From positions 310,001 to 374,000 of the forward strand of contig NZ_QFFY01000001.1 of assembly GCF_003131205.1 (NCBI RefSeq): 64,000 nt of DNA, written 5' to 3'. This document shows, piece by piece, positions 43,439-53,096 of this stretch. Made by a program: the position numbers and the translations under genes. The stretch's first letter is position 1; every line of letters starts with the position of its first letter. The notes under the pieces are model-generated. The model had not been told where the DNA came from and ran no database searches. It saw only the letters and a program-made list of their open reading frames with translations. Source of the stretch: Occallatibacter savannae. Its GTDB lineage: Bacteria > Acidobacteriota > Terriglobia > Terriglobales > Acidobacteriaceae.

Positions 43439-44611
43439 ATGATCGATCGACGCAGCTTTCTGATTGCCGGCGGCATCACCGCTCTGGCTTCGACGCGAGT
43501 TTTCGCCGCCAATGAACGGCTTCGTATCGGCGTAATCGGCGCAGGCGGGCGCATGCACGGGCTGCTCAACTCGGCGGAAAAAACCGGCGTCCCCTTCGAG
43601 ATCGTCTCCGTAAGCGATGTGTACACTCCGCACCGCGAAGAGGTGAAGACGCGCGCCAGCGCAACGAATGCGACGACGTGCATGGACTTCAACCAGGTCC
43701 TCGACGACAAGAGCATCGACGCCGTGATCATTGCCACGCCCGACCATTGGCACGTGCGCATCGCCTCGGCGGCAATCGCAGCAGGGAAGGACGTCTACCT
43801 CGAGAAGCCGGTAACGCACACGCTTGAAGAGGGCGAGACTCTGCGCAAGAGCGTGCGCGGAAGCAAGCAGGTTCTGCAATGCGGCATGCAGCAGCGGAGC
43901 TGGACCCACTTCCGCAATGCAGTCGAGCTGATTCAGGGCGGCGCGCTCGGGCAGGTCACCCAGGTGCGCACCTACTGGTGGCAGAACTACGGAATGAGCT
44001 GGATCCCCAGGCCGATCGATGAGTCGCAGCTGGACTGGAAGCAGTGGCTGGGCGGCGCGCCCGATCAGCCCTTCACGCTGGAAAAGTACCATCGCTGGCG
44101 GTGGTTCTGGAACTTCGGCGGCGGCGCTATGACCGATCTGTTCACGCACTGGATTGACGTGGCGCAGTGGGCCATGAAAGCCGACGAGCCGAGCACGGCC
44201 TTCATGCTCGGCGACAAACGCGTCTTCAAGCAGTGGGAGTGCCCGGATACGATTCAGGCTGCCTTCCGCTACCCGGAGTTCGACGTGGTCTACGAAGGAA
44301 TGATGAGTTCCTCGATCGACGACGGAGGCCTCGAGTTCCGCGGGACTGACGCTACCTTGAAGATCAACCGTTCGCGCATGGGCGTGTACCGTGAAGGCGT
44401 CAAGGACGAGCGTAATCCCATCCTGAAGGAGGAGAGTTTCGAGGATGGCACTGACACGCACATGCGCAACTTCTTCGAGTGCATCAAGTCTCGCAAGGAG
44501 CCGAACGCACCGGTCGAAACCGGCATCGCCGCGGCCAGAGCTGGACATATCGGAAATCTTGCGTACCGTCGCGGCGGAATGACGAACTGGCCAGTCTCGT
44601 CAGGCAAGTGA
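43439..44611 (+). CDS. Gfo/Idh/MocA-family oxidoreductase, Tat-exported
   Basis: A 390-residue NAD(P)-dependent sugar oxidoreductase. It begins with a twin-arginine signal (DRRSFLIAGGITALASTRVFA), so the folded protein with its cofactor is probably exported. The Rossmann fold has RIGVIGAGGRMHG (about 28-40), then DAVIIATPDHWH and the family's VYLEKPVTHTLEEGE with the Lys of the EKP motif. WWQNYGMSWIPRP and FWNFGGGAMTDLFTHWIDV follow in the C-terminal domain. ATG 43439 is chosen over the upstream open frame because of the signal peptide. The GH13 gene begins immediately after its stop, suggesting joint use on a sugar. Confidence 0.93.
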   Translation: MIDRRSFLIAGGITALASTRVFAANERLRIGVIGAGGRMHGLLNSAEKTGVPFEIVSVSDVYTPHREEVKTRASATNATTCMDFNQVLDDKSIDAVIIATPDHWHVRIASAAIAAGKDVYLEKPVTHTLEEGETLRKSVRGSKQVLQCGMQQRSWTHFRNAVELIQGGALGQVTQVRTYWWQNYGMSWIPRPIDESQLDWKQWLGGAPDQPFTLEKYHRWRWFWNFGGGAMTDLFTHWIDVAQWAMKADEPSTAFMLGDKRVFKQWECPDTIQAAFRYPEFDVVYEGMMSSSIDDGGLEFRGTDATLKINRSRMGVYREGVKDERNPILKEESFEDGTDTHMRNFFECIKSRKEPNAPVETGIAAARAGHIGNLAYRRGGMTNWPVSSGK

Positions 44612-46483
44612 GTGGCCATGCGTAGTTCGTTATGTCCTTTCCTCATTGGTGTGCTCTCGTGCCTTTGCGCCCCGGTGATCTCACTCGCAATCGAGACCGG
44701 CGCGCCCGTTATCAGCCGCATCGACCCGCCAAATTGGTGGCCATCGCTGCCCGATCCCATGCTGCTGGTGTACGGCCGCAATCTGCAAAATGCCAAATTC
44801 AAAGTGCGGGGAAGCCGTGTCCGGATCGAACGTGCGCAGCCGTCTGCAAATGGCCACTATGCCTTCCTGCAGCTCTCAACGAAGAGTGCGGGAGCACAGC
44901 ACCTGCGGATCACGGCTGCGAGCGCTGAAGGTACTACCGCCGCTGACTGGGAGTTGAAGCCGCGTGAGCCGGAAACCGGGCGGCATCAGGGGTTCAGTCC
45001 GGCGGACGTGATGTACCTGATCATGACGGACCGCTTTGCCGACGGCGATCCCAATAACAATCAGCCCGGCTACGATCCTGCAGCGCCGCGCGGCTGGCAC
45101 GGCGGAGATCTGCGTGGCGTCGATGCGCACCTTGATTACATCCAGAAGCTCGGCGCAACCACGCTCTGGCTTACGCCAATTTTGTCTAACGGCAGCGAGA
45201 AGGATTCGTATCACGGCTACGCTGCGGCAGACATGTATGCCGTTGACTCGCATTTCGGCACTCTCAGCGATTACTTGAAGCTGGTGCGTGATCTGCATTC
45301 TCGCGACATGAAGATTGTCTTTGACATCGTGCCGAACCACATTGGCCTCGACAGCCCGTGGGTGCACGATCCGCCGGCGCCGGACTGGCTACATGGCACA
45401 GCCGAGCATCACACGCAGACCCGTTACAACATTCAGGAACTCGCCGACCCGCATGTCACTCCCGCAGATGGCTGGGACATCACGCACGGATGGTTTGTCG
45501 ATTCCATGCCGGATCTGAATCAAGAGAACCCGCTCGTCGCGAAGTATCTAATCGAAAACGCAATCTGGTGGACCGAGACGGCGGGCCTGGATGGCCTCCG
45601 GGTCGATACCTTTCCGTATGTCGGCCGGGAGTTCTGGGCACAGTTTCATCGCGAACTGAACGCGGTCTACCCGAAGCTCACCACCGTGGGCGAAATCTAC
45701 AACGGCGACCCAAAGCTGACGTCGTTCTTCGCGGGCGGCGTCGAGCATCAGGGCATAGATACGGGCCTGTACACGCCATTCGATTTCCCTGTCTTCTTCA
45801 CCTTTCGCGACGTTCTCCTGCGCAACACGCCGATGTCGACGCTGAAAGAGCTTCTCGGTCAGGATTACCTTTATCCACATCCGGAGCGTCTCGTCACCTT
45901 CTTCGGCAATCACGACACAAAGCGCTTCATGTCTGAGCTGGGCGCAACTCCCCAGAAACTCAAGCTTGCATTCGTCCTCTTGGCGACACTCCGCGGCACG
46001 CCAGAACTCTACTCAGGCGACGAAATTGCAATGCTTGGAGCCGATGATCCCGACAACCGGCGGGACTTCCCCGGCGGCTTCAAATCAAGCAGCCACGATG
46101 CATTTGCAGCCGCAGGCCGTACGGCGGCCGAGCAGGAGATGTACGCGTGGACGACTGGTCTGTTCAAGCTGCGCGCTCAGCACCAAGCTTTCGCAACCGG
46201 CGAACAGCAGAATCTCACGGCAGACACAACCACATTCGCATTTCTGCGCGGCGAAAACCTCAACGCCGGATGCAAGCCCGGTAGCCCGGAGCGAATTCTC
46301 ATCGCATTGAGCAAGGACCCTGCCGAGCGATCGGTGGAAATCCCCGTCGCGCAAACCGGCCTCGAAGGGTGCACGTCGTTCCGCCTGTTGTTCCCCATTC
46401 CTTCGGCCGAAGTGAAGCAGCAGGCCGGGAAAGTACTCGTTCCGCTCCAAGCGGGAGGCGCTGCGATCTTCTCGGTGCGTTGA
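44612..46483 (+). CDS. secreted GH13 alpha-glucan hydrolase (neopullulanase / cyclomaltodextrinase-like)
   Basis: A 623-residue enzyme with a signal peptide (about 1-26), an N-terminal Ig-like cyclomaltodextrinase-N domain (about 30-120), a GH13 (beta/alpha)8 barrel (about 128-520) and a C-terminal beta domain. The catalytic triad is visible: nucleophile D332 in GLRVDTFP, acid/base E361 in TVGEIYNG and D435 in FFGNHDTKR. DIVPNHIG is conserved region I. It cleaves alpha-1,4 links in cyclodextrins, pullulan or starch outside the cytoplasm. GTG 44612 follows the oxidoreductase stop with no gap; ATG 44618 is an alternative start. Confidence 0.93.
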   Translation: MAMRSSLCPFLIGVLSCLCAPVISLAIETGAPVISRIDPPNWWPSLPDPMLLVYGRNLQNAKFKVRGSRVRIERAQPSANGHYAFLQLSTKSAGAQHLRITAASAEGTTAADWELKPREPETGRHQGFSPADVMYLIMTDRFADGDPNNNQPGYDPAAPRGWHGGDLRGVDAHLDYIQKLGATTLWLTPILSNGSEKDSYHGYAAADMYAVDSHFGTLSDYLKLVRDLHSRDMKIVFDIVPNHIGLDSPWVHDPPAPDWLHGTAEHHTQTRYNIQELADPHVTPADGWDITHGWFVDSMPDLNQENPLVAKYLIENAIWWTETAGLDGLRVDTFPYVGREFWAQFHRELNAVYPKLTTVGEIYNGDPKLTSFFAGGVEHQGIDTGLYTPFDFPVFFTFRDVLLRNTPMSTLKELLGQDYLYPHPERLVTFFGNHDTKRFMSELGATPQKLKLAFVLLATLRGTPELYSGDEIAMLGADDPDNRRDFPGGFKSSSHDAFAAAGRTAAEQEMYAWTTGLFKLRAQHQAFATGEQQNLTADTTTFAFLRGENLNAGCKPGSPERILIALSKDPAERSVEIPVAQTGLEGCTSFRLLFPIPSAEVKQQAGKVLVPLQAGGAAIFSVR

Positions 46484-46520
46484 AGCTTGTGCGAAAAGGA
46501 CTTTCAGGTTTGTCTTGGAG

Positions 46521-47045
46521 CTATTTGCCTCTCGTGAATCTGCTGGCAAACTTCCTCAGCAACCCGCTGCGCTTCGACGCGACCGGATAGGGTGAGGATT
46601 CCTGCTGTGGTGCCGCCCATGAGGCTGCTGCTGGGCGTTGGGAACCTATCGGTTCGATATCCTCGCCCGCTCGCGCTCGCAGCATATCGAGCAATTCTTG
46701 AGGATGGACCGGTTCCGGTATGATTTCGAACTCGTAGCCCCGTTCGCTTGCGAGAGTTAATGGGCCAATCACCCAATCCCCGGAGCCGCCAGGTATGAGC
46801 ATGATGTGGCACGAAGGCACGAGTCCGCGAACGGCTACAGCAGCCCATACCCCATTGAACTCGTCATACAACGGAACGATGCAGAGAATCGCAATGTCCG
46901 GTTTGATTGACAGAATGGGTTCAATCGCAGCTGAGTTGGCGTAAAAGGCCGTTGCGTCGACATTCGACTGACGCAGAATCGTCGCCAGGGTATCTGCGAT
47001 GACTTTTTCGTGATGCGTGATCACGACCTTCATCTTTCGAGGCAT
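46521..47045 (-). CDS. degenerate response-regulator receiver protein
   Basis: A 174-residue protein with a receiver (CheY-like) fold over about residues 5-122 and a polar, disordered C-terminus. The phospho-acceptor aspartate expected at the end of beta-3 is replaced by cysteine (C55 in PDIAILCIVP), and the N-terminal acidic pair is replaced by THHE (VITHHEKVIAD). It therefore cannot be phosphorylated normally and is a pseudo-receiver, perhaps a protein-interaction module. No output domain or kinase is adjacent. The start is ATG 47045 (MPRKMKVV); ATG 47033 is also possible. Confidence 0.8.
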   Translation of the reverse strand: MPRKMKVVITHHEKVIADTLATILRQSNVDATAFYANSAAIEPILSIKPDIAILCIVPLYDEFNGVWAAVAVRGLVPSCHIMLIPGGSGDWVIGPLTLASERGYEFEIIPEPVHPQELLDMLRARAGEDIEPIGSQRPAAASWAAPQQESSPYPVASKRSGLLRKFASRFTRGK

Positions 47046-47098
47046 TGGAGTGCAGTACCTCACCGGGTGACAAAAGTATACGTCTCAGTTCGTCGTCG

Positions 47099-50000
47099 CT
47101 ATTCCTCGTCCCCCATCTCCAATTCATCTTCTCCGTTGCGATCGAACTCCCGCGTATCTAGATTGATCGCTCCCAGATGATGCTTCTGCAATGCAGCATT
47201 CAGCGCCTTTAGATCGGACTGCTTGAACTGCTGCCATTGCTCAATCAACCCAGCCAGCGGTTTCTCAGCAATGCTGAAGGCTTCCATCTGCGCTGATGTC
47301 GGTGCCTCATCGGCGTTTTCAATCGAGTGCTCGAGTCGCGCCAGCTGCATGCGAACGGAGGCCAGCGTTGGCGGCCCCGCCGGTCCGCGGCCGAACCCGC
47401 GCGGCCCGTGCTCCGGCCCGGCAATCGCATCGAGACGCGAGTCGATCGACGGCATCGACTGTCCCACCACCGGCTGGCCTTTGCGCGCCTCCATTTGCTC
47501 ACGCAGAACGCTGATCTCGTGCAGCGCGGCAGTCGCCTTGATCAGGTCCTCATACATCTTCTTCGCGGCCGTAAACTGCTTCTCGAGATCTGCCTGCGAA
47601 GTCTTCACGCGCGGGTCCATCACGATCTTCAACGGCTCTGTCCGCGTCTTTCCGTTTGCCGTCAGTCGAACCGAATAGTCGCCCGGCAAAACCCACGGAG
47701 CAGTTGAGACTGGCGGCGTATTATGCGGCGTCGCGAGGTCATCGTCTGGACTCGTCGACATCCCGGGCACCTGCGGATACTGCATGTTCCACAAGAACCG
47801 GTGATGGCCTGAGGCCGACGACAACACCCGTGCTGGCCGTGCCCAGACGATCGGATCGGGATAGCGCGGATCGGCGGGCGGCACGGGATCGTTGCTGTTG
47901 AATCGTGCAATCGTCTGGCCTTGGCTGTCTGCAATCTCCAGCGAGACCACGCCTGTGACCCCCGGCCCAAGATAGTAATCAATCACCGCACCATCCGGAG
48001 GATTCGGCGTAGCAGGGAAGTCAGCCGGCCAGGGCGTTGGCGGATTCATGTCGTTGCGAACGCGGAGCGCCGTCTGCGGCTTGTATAGGTGCGCGCCCTC
48101 TGCCGCCGTCTCCGCTGCGATTTGCCGCAGCGGAGTAATGTCATCGAGAATGATGAATCCGCGTCCATGCGTTGCGGCAATCAGATCGTCATTCTTGATC
48201 TCGAGATCGCGTACCGAACTCGCCGGCATATTGAGTCGCAGCGATTGCCAGTGGTCTCCATCATCGAACGACACATAGACCTGCGTCTCCGACCCGGCGA
48301 AGAGCAGGCCCTTGCGCTTCGGGTCTTCGCGGATCGCGCTCGTAGCCGCACCGTTCGGAATTCCATTGTCGATCTCCGTCCAGCTCTTCCCCCCGTCGTG
48401 TGTGCGGAACAGATGTGCCCGCATGTCATCGAGCCTTAACGTATTGACCGCCGCGTAAGCGGTTTGCGCATCGAAGTGCCCGGCATCCATGTTGAAGACC
48501 TTCCAGAACGGCTTCAACTCCGGCGGAGTGACGTTAGCCCAGTGCGCCGCGCCGTCGGTCGTGGTCCAGATCAGTCCGTCGTCCGTGCCGGCCCAGATTC
48601 GATTCACATCAAGCGAAGAGAGTCCCAGCGCGTAGATCACTCCACGGCGGGATGCCTTTGCCGCGGGCGATTCCTTATATGCCGCGGCGCTCCCCGGCAG
48701 TTCCCACGTCTCACGCGAGAGATCAGGACTGATCTCCTTCCAGTCGTTACCGCCGTTCTCCGTCAGCCACAGTGTGTTCGCGGCAAAGTACAGCTTGTGC
48801 GGGTCCACCGGCGAAAACTGCAGCGGCTCGGTGCGAAGCACGCGATAGCTGCGCAGCGGCTTCGGCTCGACGTTCTGGATCTGCCCCGTGCGCCGATCGT
48901 AGCGAGTCACCTTGCCGCCGTACACGATGTCCGGATCGAGGGGGTCCGGCGCGGCGTAACCATACTCTTCGATTCCGGCTGGATGCCAGTCGTGAAACGT
49001 GATGCGCCCGTCGTTGCTGCGGCTCGGTACGCACGCTGAGCCTGAGTCCTGCTGCCCTCCGCAGACGCGGTATGGAAACGCATTGTCCGTCGTCGCATGA
49101 TACATCTGCGCTGTGCCCTGGTTGTACCACTCGGCCCACGACTCCCCGCCGTTCTGTGAGACAACGACTCCCTGGTCGCTTGCGAGCGCAATGATCCGCG
49201 TGTTGTTCGGATTCACGAAGACATTCTGATAATCGTCTCCGCCTGGAGAGCCGCGCAGCGCAGTCCATGTCTTGCCTGCGTCCGTCGACTTCATGCAGAC
49301 GATGCTCGCGACATACACCGTATCCGGGTCCTTCGGATCGACAACCGGCACCGGCACATCGCCTCCACCAATGCGCTCTTCGGGCCGCGCATCATCGTCC
49401 GGAGTGTGCACCCAGTGATCGCCGCCATCATCGGATCGATAGATGCCCACCGGTCCGTGCACCGCAGCAATCGCGCCGTAGATGCGCTTGGGGTTTGTCG
49501 GCGATATCGTGAGCTGGACCTGAAGAATCTGATCGGGAAGTCCATTGCCGCTGAGCTTCGTCCAGTGGTCGCCGCCATCGGTCGAGCGATACAGGCCTCC
49601 TTCCGTGCCGTCAAACGCACCGTTCTCCCAGGGAGCCTCTTGACGTTGCCACATACCAGCAAAAACGATTTGCGGATGTTGCGGATCGATCTGCACCTCG
49701 GAAGCGCCCGTGCGATCGCTGACAAACAGTACACGCTGAAAAGTCTTTCCACCATCCGTGCTTCGAAAGAGCCCGCGCTCCTGATTCGGGCCATACGGAT
49801 GTCCTTCGACGGCGACGAAAAGGCGATTAGGATCGTGCGGATCAATGGCCAACTGCCCGATCTGCTGCCCGTCGCGCAACGCATCCAGATGCGTCCAGGT
49901 CTTGCCCGCGTCGGTGGATTTGTAAACCCCATCTCCGGTCGAGAGATCAGGCCGTTGCAGTCCTTCGCCGCTGCCCACGTAAATCGTATTCGGATCGCTC

Positions 50001-50284
50001 AGCGAGACCGCAATTGCCCCAATCGAGCCGCTCGATTGTTCATCCCAGATTGAGTGCCACGTTGACCCTGCATCGGTCGTCTTCCACACGCCGCCATTCA
50101 CGGCGCCCAGGTAAAACGTCGCCGGCTCACTTGGCACTCCTGCGAGCGCCCGCGTGCGCCCCGCGCGCAGCGGACCAATCTCGCGCCAGCGCATATCCGA
50201 GAAGAGCTTCGGATCGACTTGCGCTTGCACAGAAGCGGATAGGGAGAAGAGCGAAAGTGCAACGAGAATATGCAAGCGTTTCAA
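47099..50284 (-). CDS. large secreted BNR/sortilin-like beta-propeller protein
   Basis: A 1061-residue exported protein (signal peptide 1-21, ending VQA). About residues 30-720 hold many BNR-type repeats (such as GVWKTTDAGSTWHS, GVYKSTDAGKTWTH, GLYRSTDGGDHWTK and HLFRTHDGGKSWTEI), forming one or two beta-propellers like those of VPS10/sortilin and many acidobacterial 'glycosyl hydrolase' annotations. The C-terminal ~330 residues include a beta-sandwich and a helical region. I see no residues that prove catalysis. It lies 49 bases after the GH105 gene on the same strand and may be cotranscribed. Confidence 0.9.
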   Translation of the reverse strand: MKRLHILVALSLFSLSASVQAQVDPKLFSDMRWREIGPLRAGRTRALAGVPSEPATFYLGAVNGGVWKTTDAGSTWHSIWDEQSSGSIGAIAVSLSDPNTIYVGSGEGLQRPDLSTGDGVYKSTDAGKTWTHLDALRDGQQIGQLAIDPHDPNRLFVAVEGHPYGPNQERGLFRSTDGGKTFQRVLFVSDRTGASEVQIDPQHPQIVFAGMWQRQEAPWENGAFDGTEGGLYRSTDGGDHWTKLSGNGLPDQILQVQLTISPTNPKRIYGAIAAVHGPVGIYRSDDGGDHWVHTPDDDARPEERIGGGDVPVPVVDPKDPDTVYVASIVCMKSTDAGKTWTALRGSPGGDDYQNVFVNPNNTRIIALASDQGVVVSQNGGESWAEWYNQGTAQMYHATTDNAFPYRVCGGQQDSGSACVPSRSNDGRITFHDWHPAGIEEYGYAAPDPLDPDIVYGGKVTRYDRRTGQIQNVEPKPLRSYRVLRTEPLQFSPVDPHKLYFAANTLWLTENGGNDWKEISPDLSRETWELPGSAAAYKESPAAKASRRGVIYALGLSSLDVNRIWAGTDDGLIWTTTDGAAHWANVTPPELKPFWKVFNMDAGHFDAQTAYAAVNTLRLDDMRAHLFRTHDGGKSWTEIDNGIPNGAATSAIREDPKRKGLLFAGSETQVYVSFDDGDHWQSLRLNMPASSVRDLEIKNDDLIAATHGRGFIILDDITPLRQIAAETAAEGAHLYKPQTALRVRNDMNPPTPWPADFPATPNPPDGAVIDYYLGPGVTGVVSLEIADSQGQTIARFNSNDPVPPADPRYPDPIVWARPARVLSSASGHHRFLWNMQYPQVPGMSTSPDDDLATPHNTPPVSTAPWVLPGDYSVRLTANGKTRTEPLKIVMDPRVKTSQADLEKQFTAAKKMYEDLIKATAALHEISVLREQMEARKGQPVVGQSMPSIDSRLDAIAGPEHGPRGFGRGPAGPPTLASVRMQLARLEHSIENADEAPTSAQMEAFSIAEKPLAGLIEQWQQFKQSDLKALNAALQKHHLGAINLDTREFDRNGEDELEMGDEE

Positions 50285-50333
50285 TGCGGCCTCCGGAAAA
50301 TCAGATCCTGCAGGGTTACACGACAGATCGTTT

Positions 50334-51488
50334 CTATCTTGCTATTTTGCTCAGCTCGGATCCCGCAAGCAGAAATGCCCCTAGGCCGTACACGTAGCTT
50401 GAGGAAGGCTTGAACTGTCCGGGTTCCGCTCCAATCGGCTGAATCGACCCCAGCCGGCCGTCGGCGTAGATGTGCGTCAGCATGCCCTGCCAGCTCTTCG
50501 CCGCTACGGGCAGGTACTTCTTGCGATCGAGCAGCCCATGATGGACGCCCCAGGCAAGCCCGTATGTAAAAAACGCGGTACCTGAGACCTCCGGGTTGGG
50601 ATACGAACCGGGATCGAGTAAACTCGCCCGCCACAACCCGTCTGCAGGTTGAAGGCTTGCGATGCGCTCCGCCATCTGCTTGTACTGCTCCACGTACTTC
50701 GCGCGCGTCGGGTAGTTTTCCGGCATGCGATCCAGAACCATCGCCAACCCTGCAAGCACCCAGCCGTTGCCGCGCGACCAGAAAACCTGCTGGCCGTTCG
50801 CTTCGTGCTGCGTCAGGTAGCGATCGTCGCGATAGTAGAGGCGCTCTGCGGGATCGTAAAGCGCTCCCGACGTAATCCACCACTCATGATCCATGAAGTC
50901 GATGTAGCGGTGATCGCTGGTCGCCGTAGAGAGTTGCGCCAGCACCTTGGGAGCCATGTAGAGCGCGTCGCACCACCACCAGAGGTTCTTCCCGGGTTCG
51001 TCGGGACGCGCGACGAGCTTGTCCATTCCTTCGCGAGTCGGATAGAGCTCTTCAGCCTCGTGACTCTCGCTGTAGAAAGTGAGGTACGTGAACCCGACGG
51101 CCTCGTCGTCGGCATGAGCGAAGCGCGGACCGAGCTGGAATTTGTAATCGCGCGCGACCTGCAGTACGCGGTTGTGGTACTTCTCATCGCCCGTCGTTTT
51201 CGACGCGGCAAGCAGGCCATCGTACAGAGCGGCGTAGGTCCAGTCGATGTTGTAGCGGCCTTCGGAGTGCTTGATCTGCCAGTCGGCGACCAGCTTCATC
51301 GCTCTCGTAATGTCGCGATGCTTCAGCTTTGGCGACAACCCAGTCGCAAGCGGGCCGGGATCATCCGGCTGATCGCCCGCGGCCGTTCGCTCATCCAACG
51401 GTGGACGGGTGGTGGTTTGAGCCTGCGAGAGCGGGACTACCGTGAGTACCAGCAGAGCCAGAGCAAGTGCCAGGCGAGGTTTCTTCAT
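50334..51488 (-). CDS. GH105-like unsaturated rhamnogalacturonyl hydrolase (secreted)
   Basis: A 384-residue exported enzyme (signal peptide 1-23) of the YteR/RhiN family, which removes the unsaturated galacturonosyl residue left by rhamnogalacturonan lyases. The alpha/alpha-barrel motifs are present: WWWCDALYMAP (about 171-181) with the general-acid aspartate, and FWSRGNGWVLAGLAMVLDRMP (about 237-257). It links to the KdgK-like kinase and GH78 enzyme elsewhere in the window. It is flanked on the same strand by an NAD(P)-binding protein (57 bases upstream) and the BNR protein (49 bases downstream). Confidence 0.92.
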   Translation of the reverse strand: MKKPRLALALALLVLTVVPLSQAQTTTRPPLDERTAAGDQPDDPGPLATGLSPKLKHRDITRAMKLVADWQIKHSEGRYNIDWTYAALYDGLLAASKTTGDEKYHNRVLQVARDYKFQLGPRFAHADDEAVGFTYLTFYSESHEAEELYPTREGMDKLVARPDEPGKNLWWWCDALYMAPKVLAQLSTATSDHRYIDFMDHEWWITSGALYDPAERLYYRDDRYLTQHEANGQQVFWSRGNGWVLAGLAMVLDRMPENYPTRAKYVEQYKQMAERIASLQPADGLWRASLLDPGSYPNPEVSGTAFFTYGLAWGVHHGLLDRKKYLPVAAKSWQGMLTHIYADGRLGSIQPIGAEPGQFKPSSSYVYGLGAFLLAGSELSKIAR

Positions 51489-51545
51489 CTCGCAGATGAG
51501 ATTACAAGAGTGCGCCCGCCCCTTGCCCAGACTCAGCCCGCAGCC

Positions 51546-52169
51546 TCAGTATCCGATCGTGAAGCGCTCCCGAATGTGAGCCGGCTTCTCGAGCTCATCC
51601 ACCAGAGCGACGGCGTAGTCCTCAAACGAAATGCGGCTCTCGCCCTTGACATCGGTAACGAGCTGATCCTTGCCGAGACGGAATTTCCCAGTGCGCTGTC
51701 CCGGCTCGAAAAAACCCGCCGGGCTGAAGTAGGTCCACGGAATGTCGGACCCCCTGAGCAGATCGAGCGCCTTGGCATGCGACGTTGCGATCGGAACCCA
51801 TGCGGCCGGCAAATGCCCGGACGAGAGAACCGTGACGCCCGGCGCCACTTCCAGCGAGGCTGCGCCGCCGACCACGATTAAGCGTGGGCCGCCTGCTTTG
51901 CGCACTGCTTCGATAAGTTGGCCGGTGACAGCCACCAGCTGGTCCGTGTCGTCCGGCGGCGGCATATAGGCGCTGACCACGGCATCGGCCCCCGAGATAA
52001 TCTCCGCAATCCGCTCAACGCTGCCCAGATCATCGCGAACGGATTTGGTGCCGGCGGGCAGTTTTTCAGGATTGCGGACGGCTGCGGTCACGTCGTGACC
52101 ACGAGACTGCAGTTCGCGAAGGATACGCGAGCCAGCGTTGCCGCTTGCGCCGTAAAGGACGACTTTCAT
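51546..52169 (-). CDS. NAD(P)-binding protein, NmrA/SDR-like
   Basis: A 207-residue atypical short-chain dehydrogenase fold with the dinucleotide-binding GASGNAGSRILRELQSRGHDV (about 7-27). The C-terminal half resembles putative NADH-flavin reductases (PWTYFSPAGFFEPGQRTG). The classic SDR Tyr-x3-Lys is absent, so it may be a redox sensor rather than a dehydrogenase. The plus-strand small ORF at 52297 is divergent, about 130 bases away. Specific role unknown. Confidence 0.85.
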   Translation of the reverse strand: MKVVLYGASGNAGSRILRELQSRGHDVTAAVRNPEKLPAGTKSVRDDLGSVERIAEIISGADAVVSAYMPPPDDTDQLVAVTGQLIEAVRKAGGPRLIVVGGAASLEVAPGVTVLSSGHLPAAWVPIATSHAKALDLLRGSDIPWTYFSPAGFFEPGQRTGKFRLGKDQLVTDVKGESRISFEDYAVALVDELEKPAHIRERFTIGY

Positions 52170-52296
52170 GGATGCTTCACCTCAACCGTATGTTTTCCAC
52201 GTGGTTCGATTGCTGAGCACGTTCGATCGATGCAGAATATCTTCCACGACGAGCATCAGGAGTGTGCCACAGGTGCGCCATACGCATCACATGGTT

Positions 52297-52506
52297 ATGG
52301 CAGAGACTTGGGGCGACGTTGTTACAAAATTGAAGGCAGCTGCAGCAGAGCGCGGCAAAGCGATCACGGATGAGCAGGCTACAAGGGTGATTACGCGGGA
52401 GTATAGCGAGCTATTCCCTGAAGGGTACGATCCGATCGATCCGGCTCCGGAGATCTCCGCCGAGGAATACGAAAACCTGGCTGACCTGACAGATCTGGAA
52501 AAGTAG
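52297..52506 (+). CDS. small acidic hypothetical protein (69 aa)
   Basis: The product begins MAETWGDVVTKLKAAAAERG and ends with an acidic, helix-rich tail (EISAEEYENLADLTDLEK). The frame is open from 52168, but ATG 52297 (or 52291) gives the natural start; no strong ribosome binding site precedes either. The central segment VITREYSELFPEGYDP suggests a compact fold. No signal peptide or known family. Confidence 0.55.
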   Translation: MAETWGDVVTKLKAAAAERGKAITDEQATRVITREYSELFPEGYDPIDPAPEISAEEYENLADLTDLEK

Positions 52507-52533
52507 CCGGTTCGCCGGCAGGGAGAGGACGCG

Positions 52534-52782
52534 CTACTCCAGTGACGATTCGCGCTCCGCTTGCACGCTGATCTCGATCGTCTTGAGCGCGACGGCAATC
52601 CCGCCGAAAATGAGAGCAACCGAGATAGCATCGGATTGGCCGATCAGCCTTTGGCCGTGGCTGAATCCGCCAAACACGTGCGTCGCCAGCAGAAATGCTA
52701 GGCCGGTCAGCGTCATCAGGATTGCGGTCGTACTGCACAACAGCAGGAGAATGCTCGGAGCGGATCGCGTCGCGAGAATCAT
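52534..52782 (-). CDS. small two-helix membrane protein (82 aa)
   Basis: A predicted membrane protein with two hydrophobic segments (about 10-31 and 52-68) and a charged C-terminus. ATG 52782 is preferred over the ORF start at 52923 because GGAGG lies about six bases upstream. It converges with the preceding plus-strand small gene (27 bases apart). Function unknown. Confidence 0.65.
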   Translation of the reverse strand: MILATRSAPSILLLLCSTTAILMTLTGLAFLLATHVFGGFSHGQRLIGQSDAISVALIFGGIAVALKTIEISVQAERESSLE

Positions 52783-53096
52783 CGGACCTCCAGCGGATCT
52801 GGCTGGTCCTAACACTACACCGAGTGCCGCCGGCTGGAACGATTCCGTGGTAACCCCGCGATTACGATTTCTCTTCTCAACTGCGACCATCGTCATCAGA
52901 ACCGTTCCGAAACCGCTGAACAAAACGACTTATCTCACGAGACCAGGCGGGCGCCAACGTTGATCTCACACATACTTCCGCACATTGTTTCCACGCGAGA
53001 GAAATACACGCCGCAGGAAACCACAAATCAGAGCTGAAACGCTGGCCCGGCGAATCTTTACTGATGAATATCCTTCAACAGGTGGACTGAATCGCC

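Noticed and set aside
43394..44548. Long minus-strand open frame (384 codons) antisense to the Gfo/Idh/MocA gene
   Set aside because: The plus-strand reading has all family motifs and a Tat signal; the antisense product is low-complexity without motifs.
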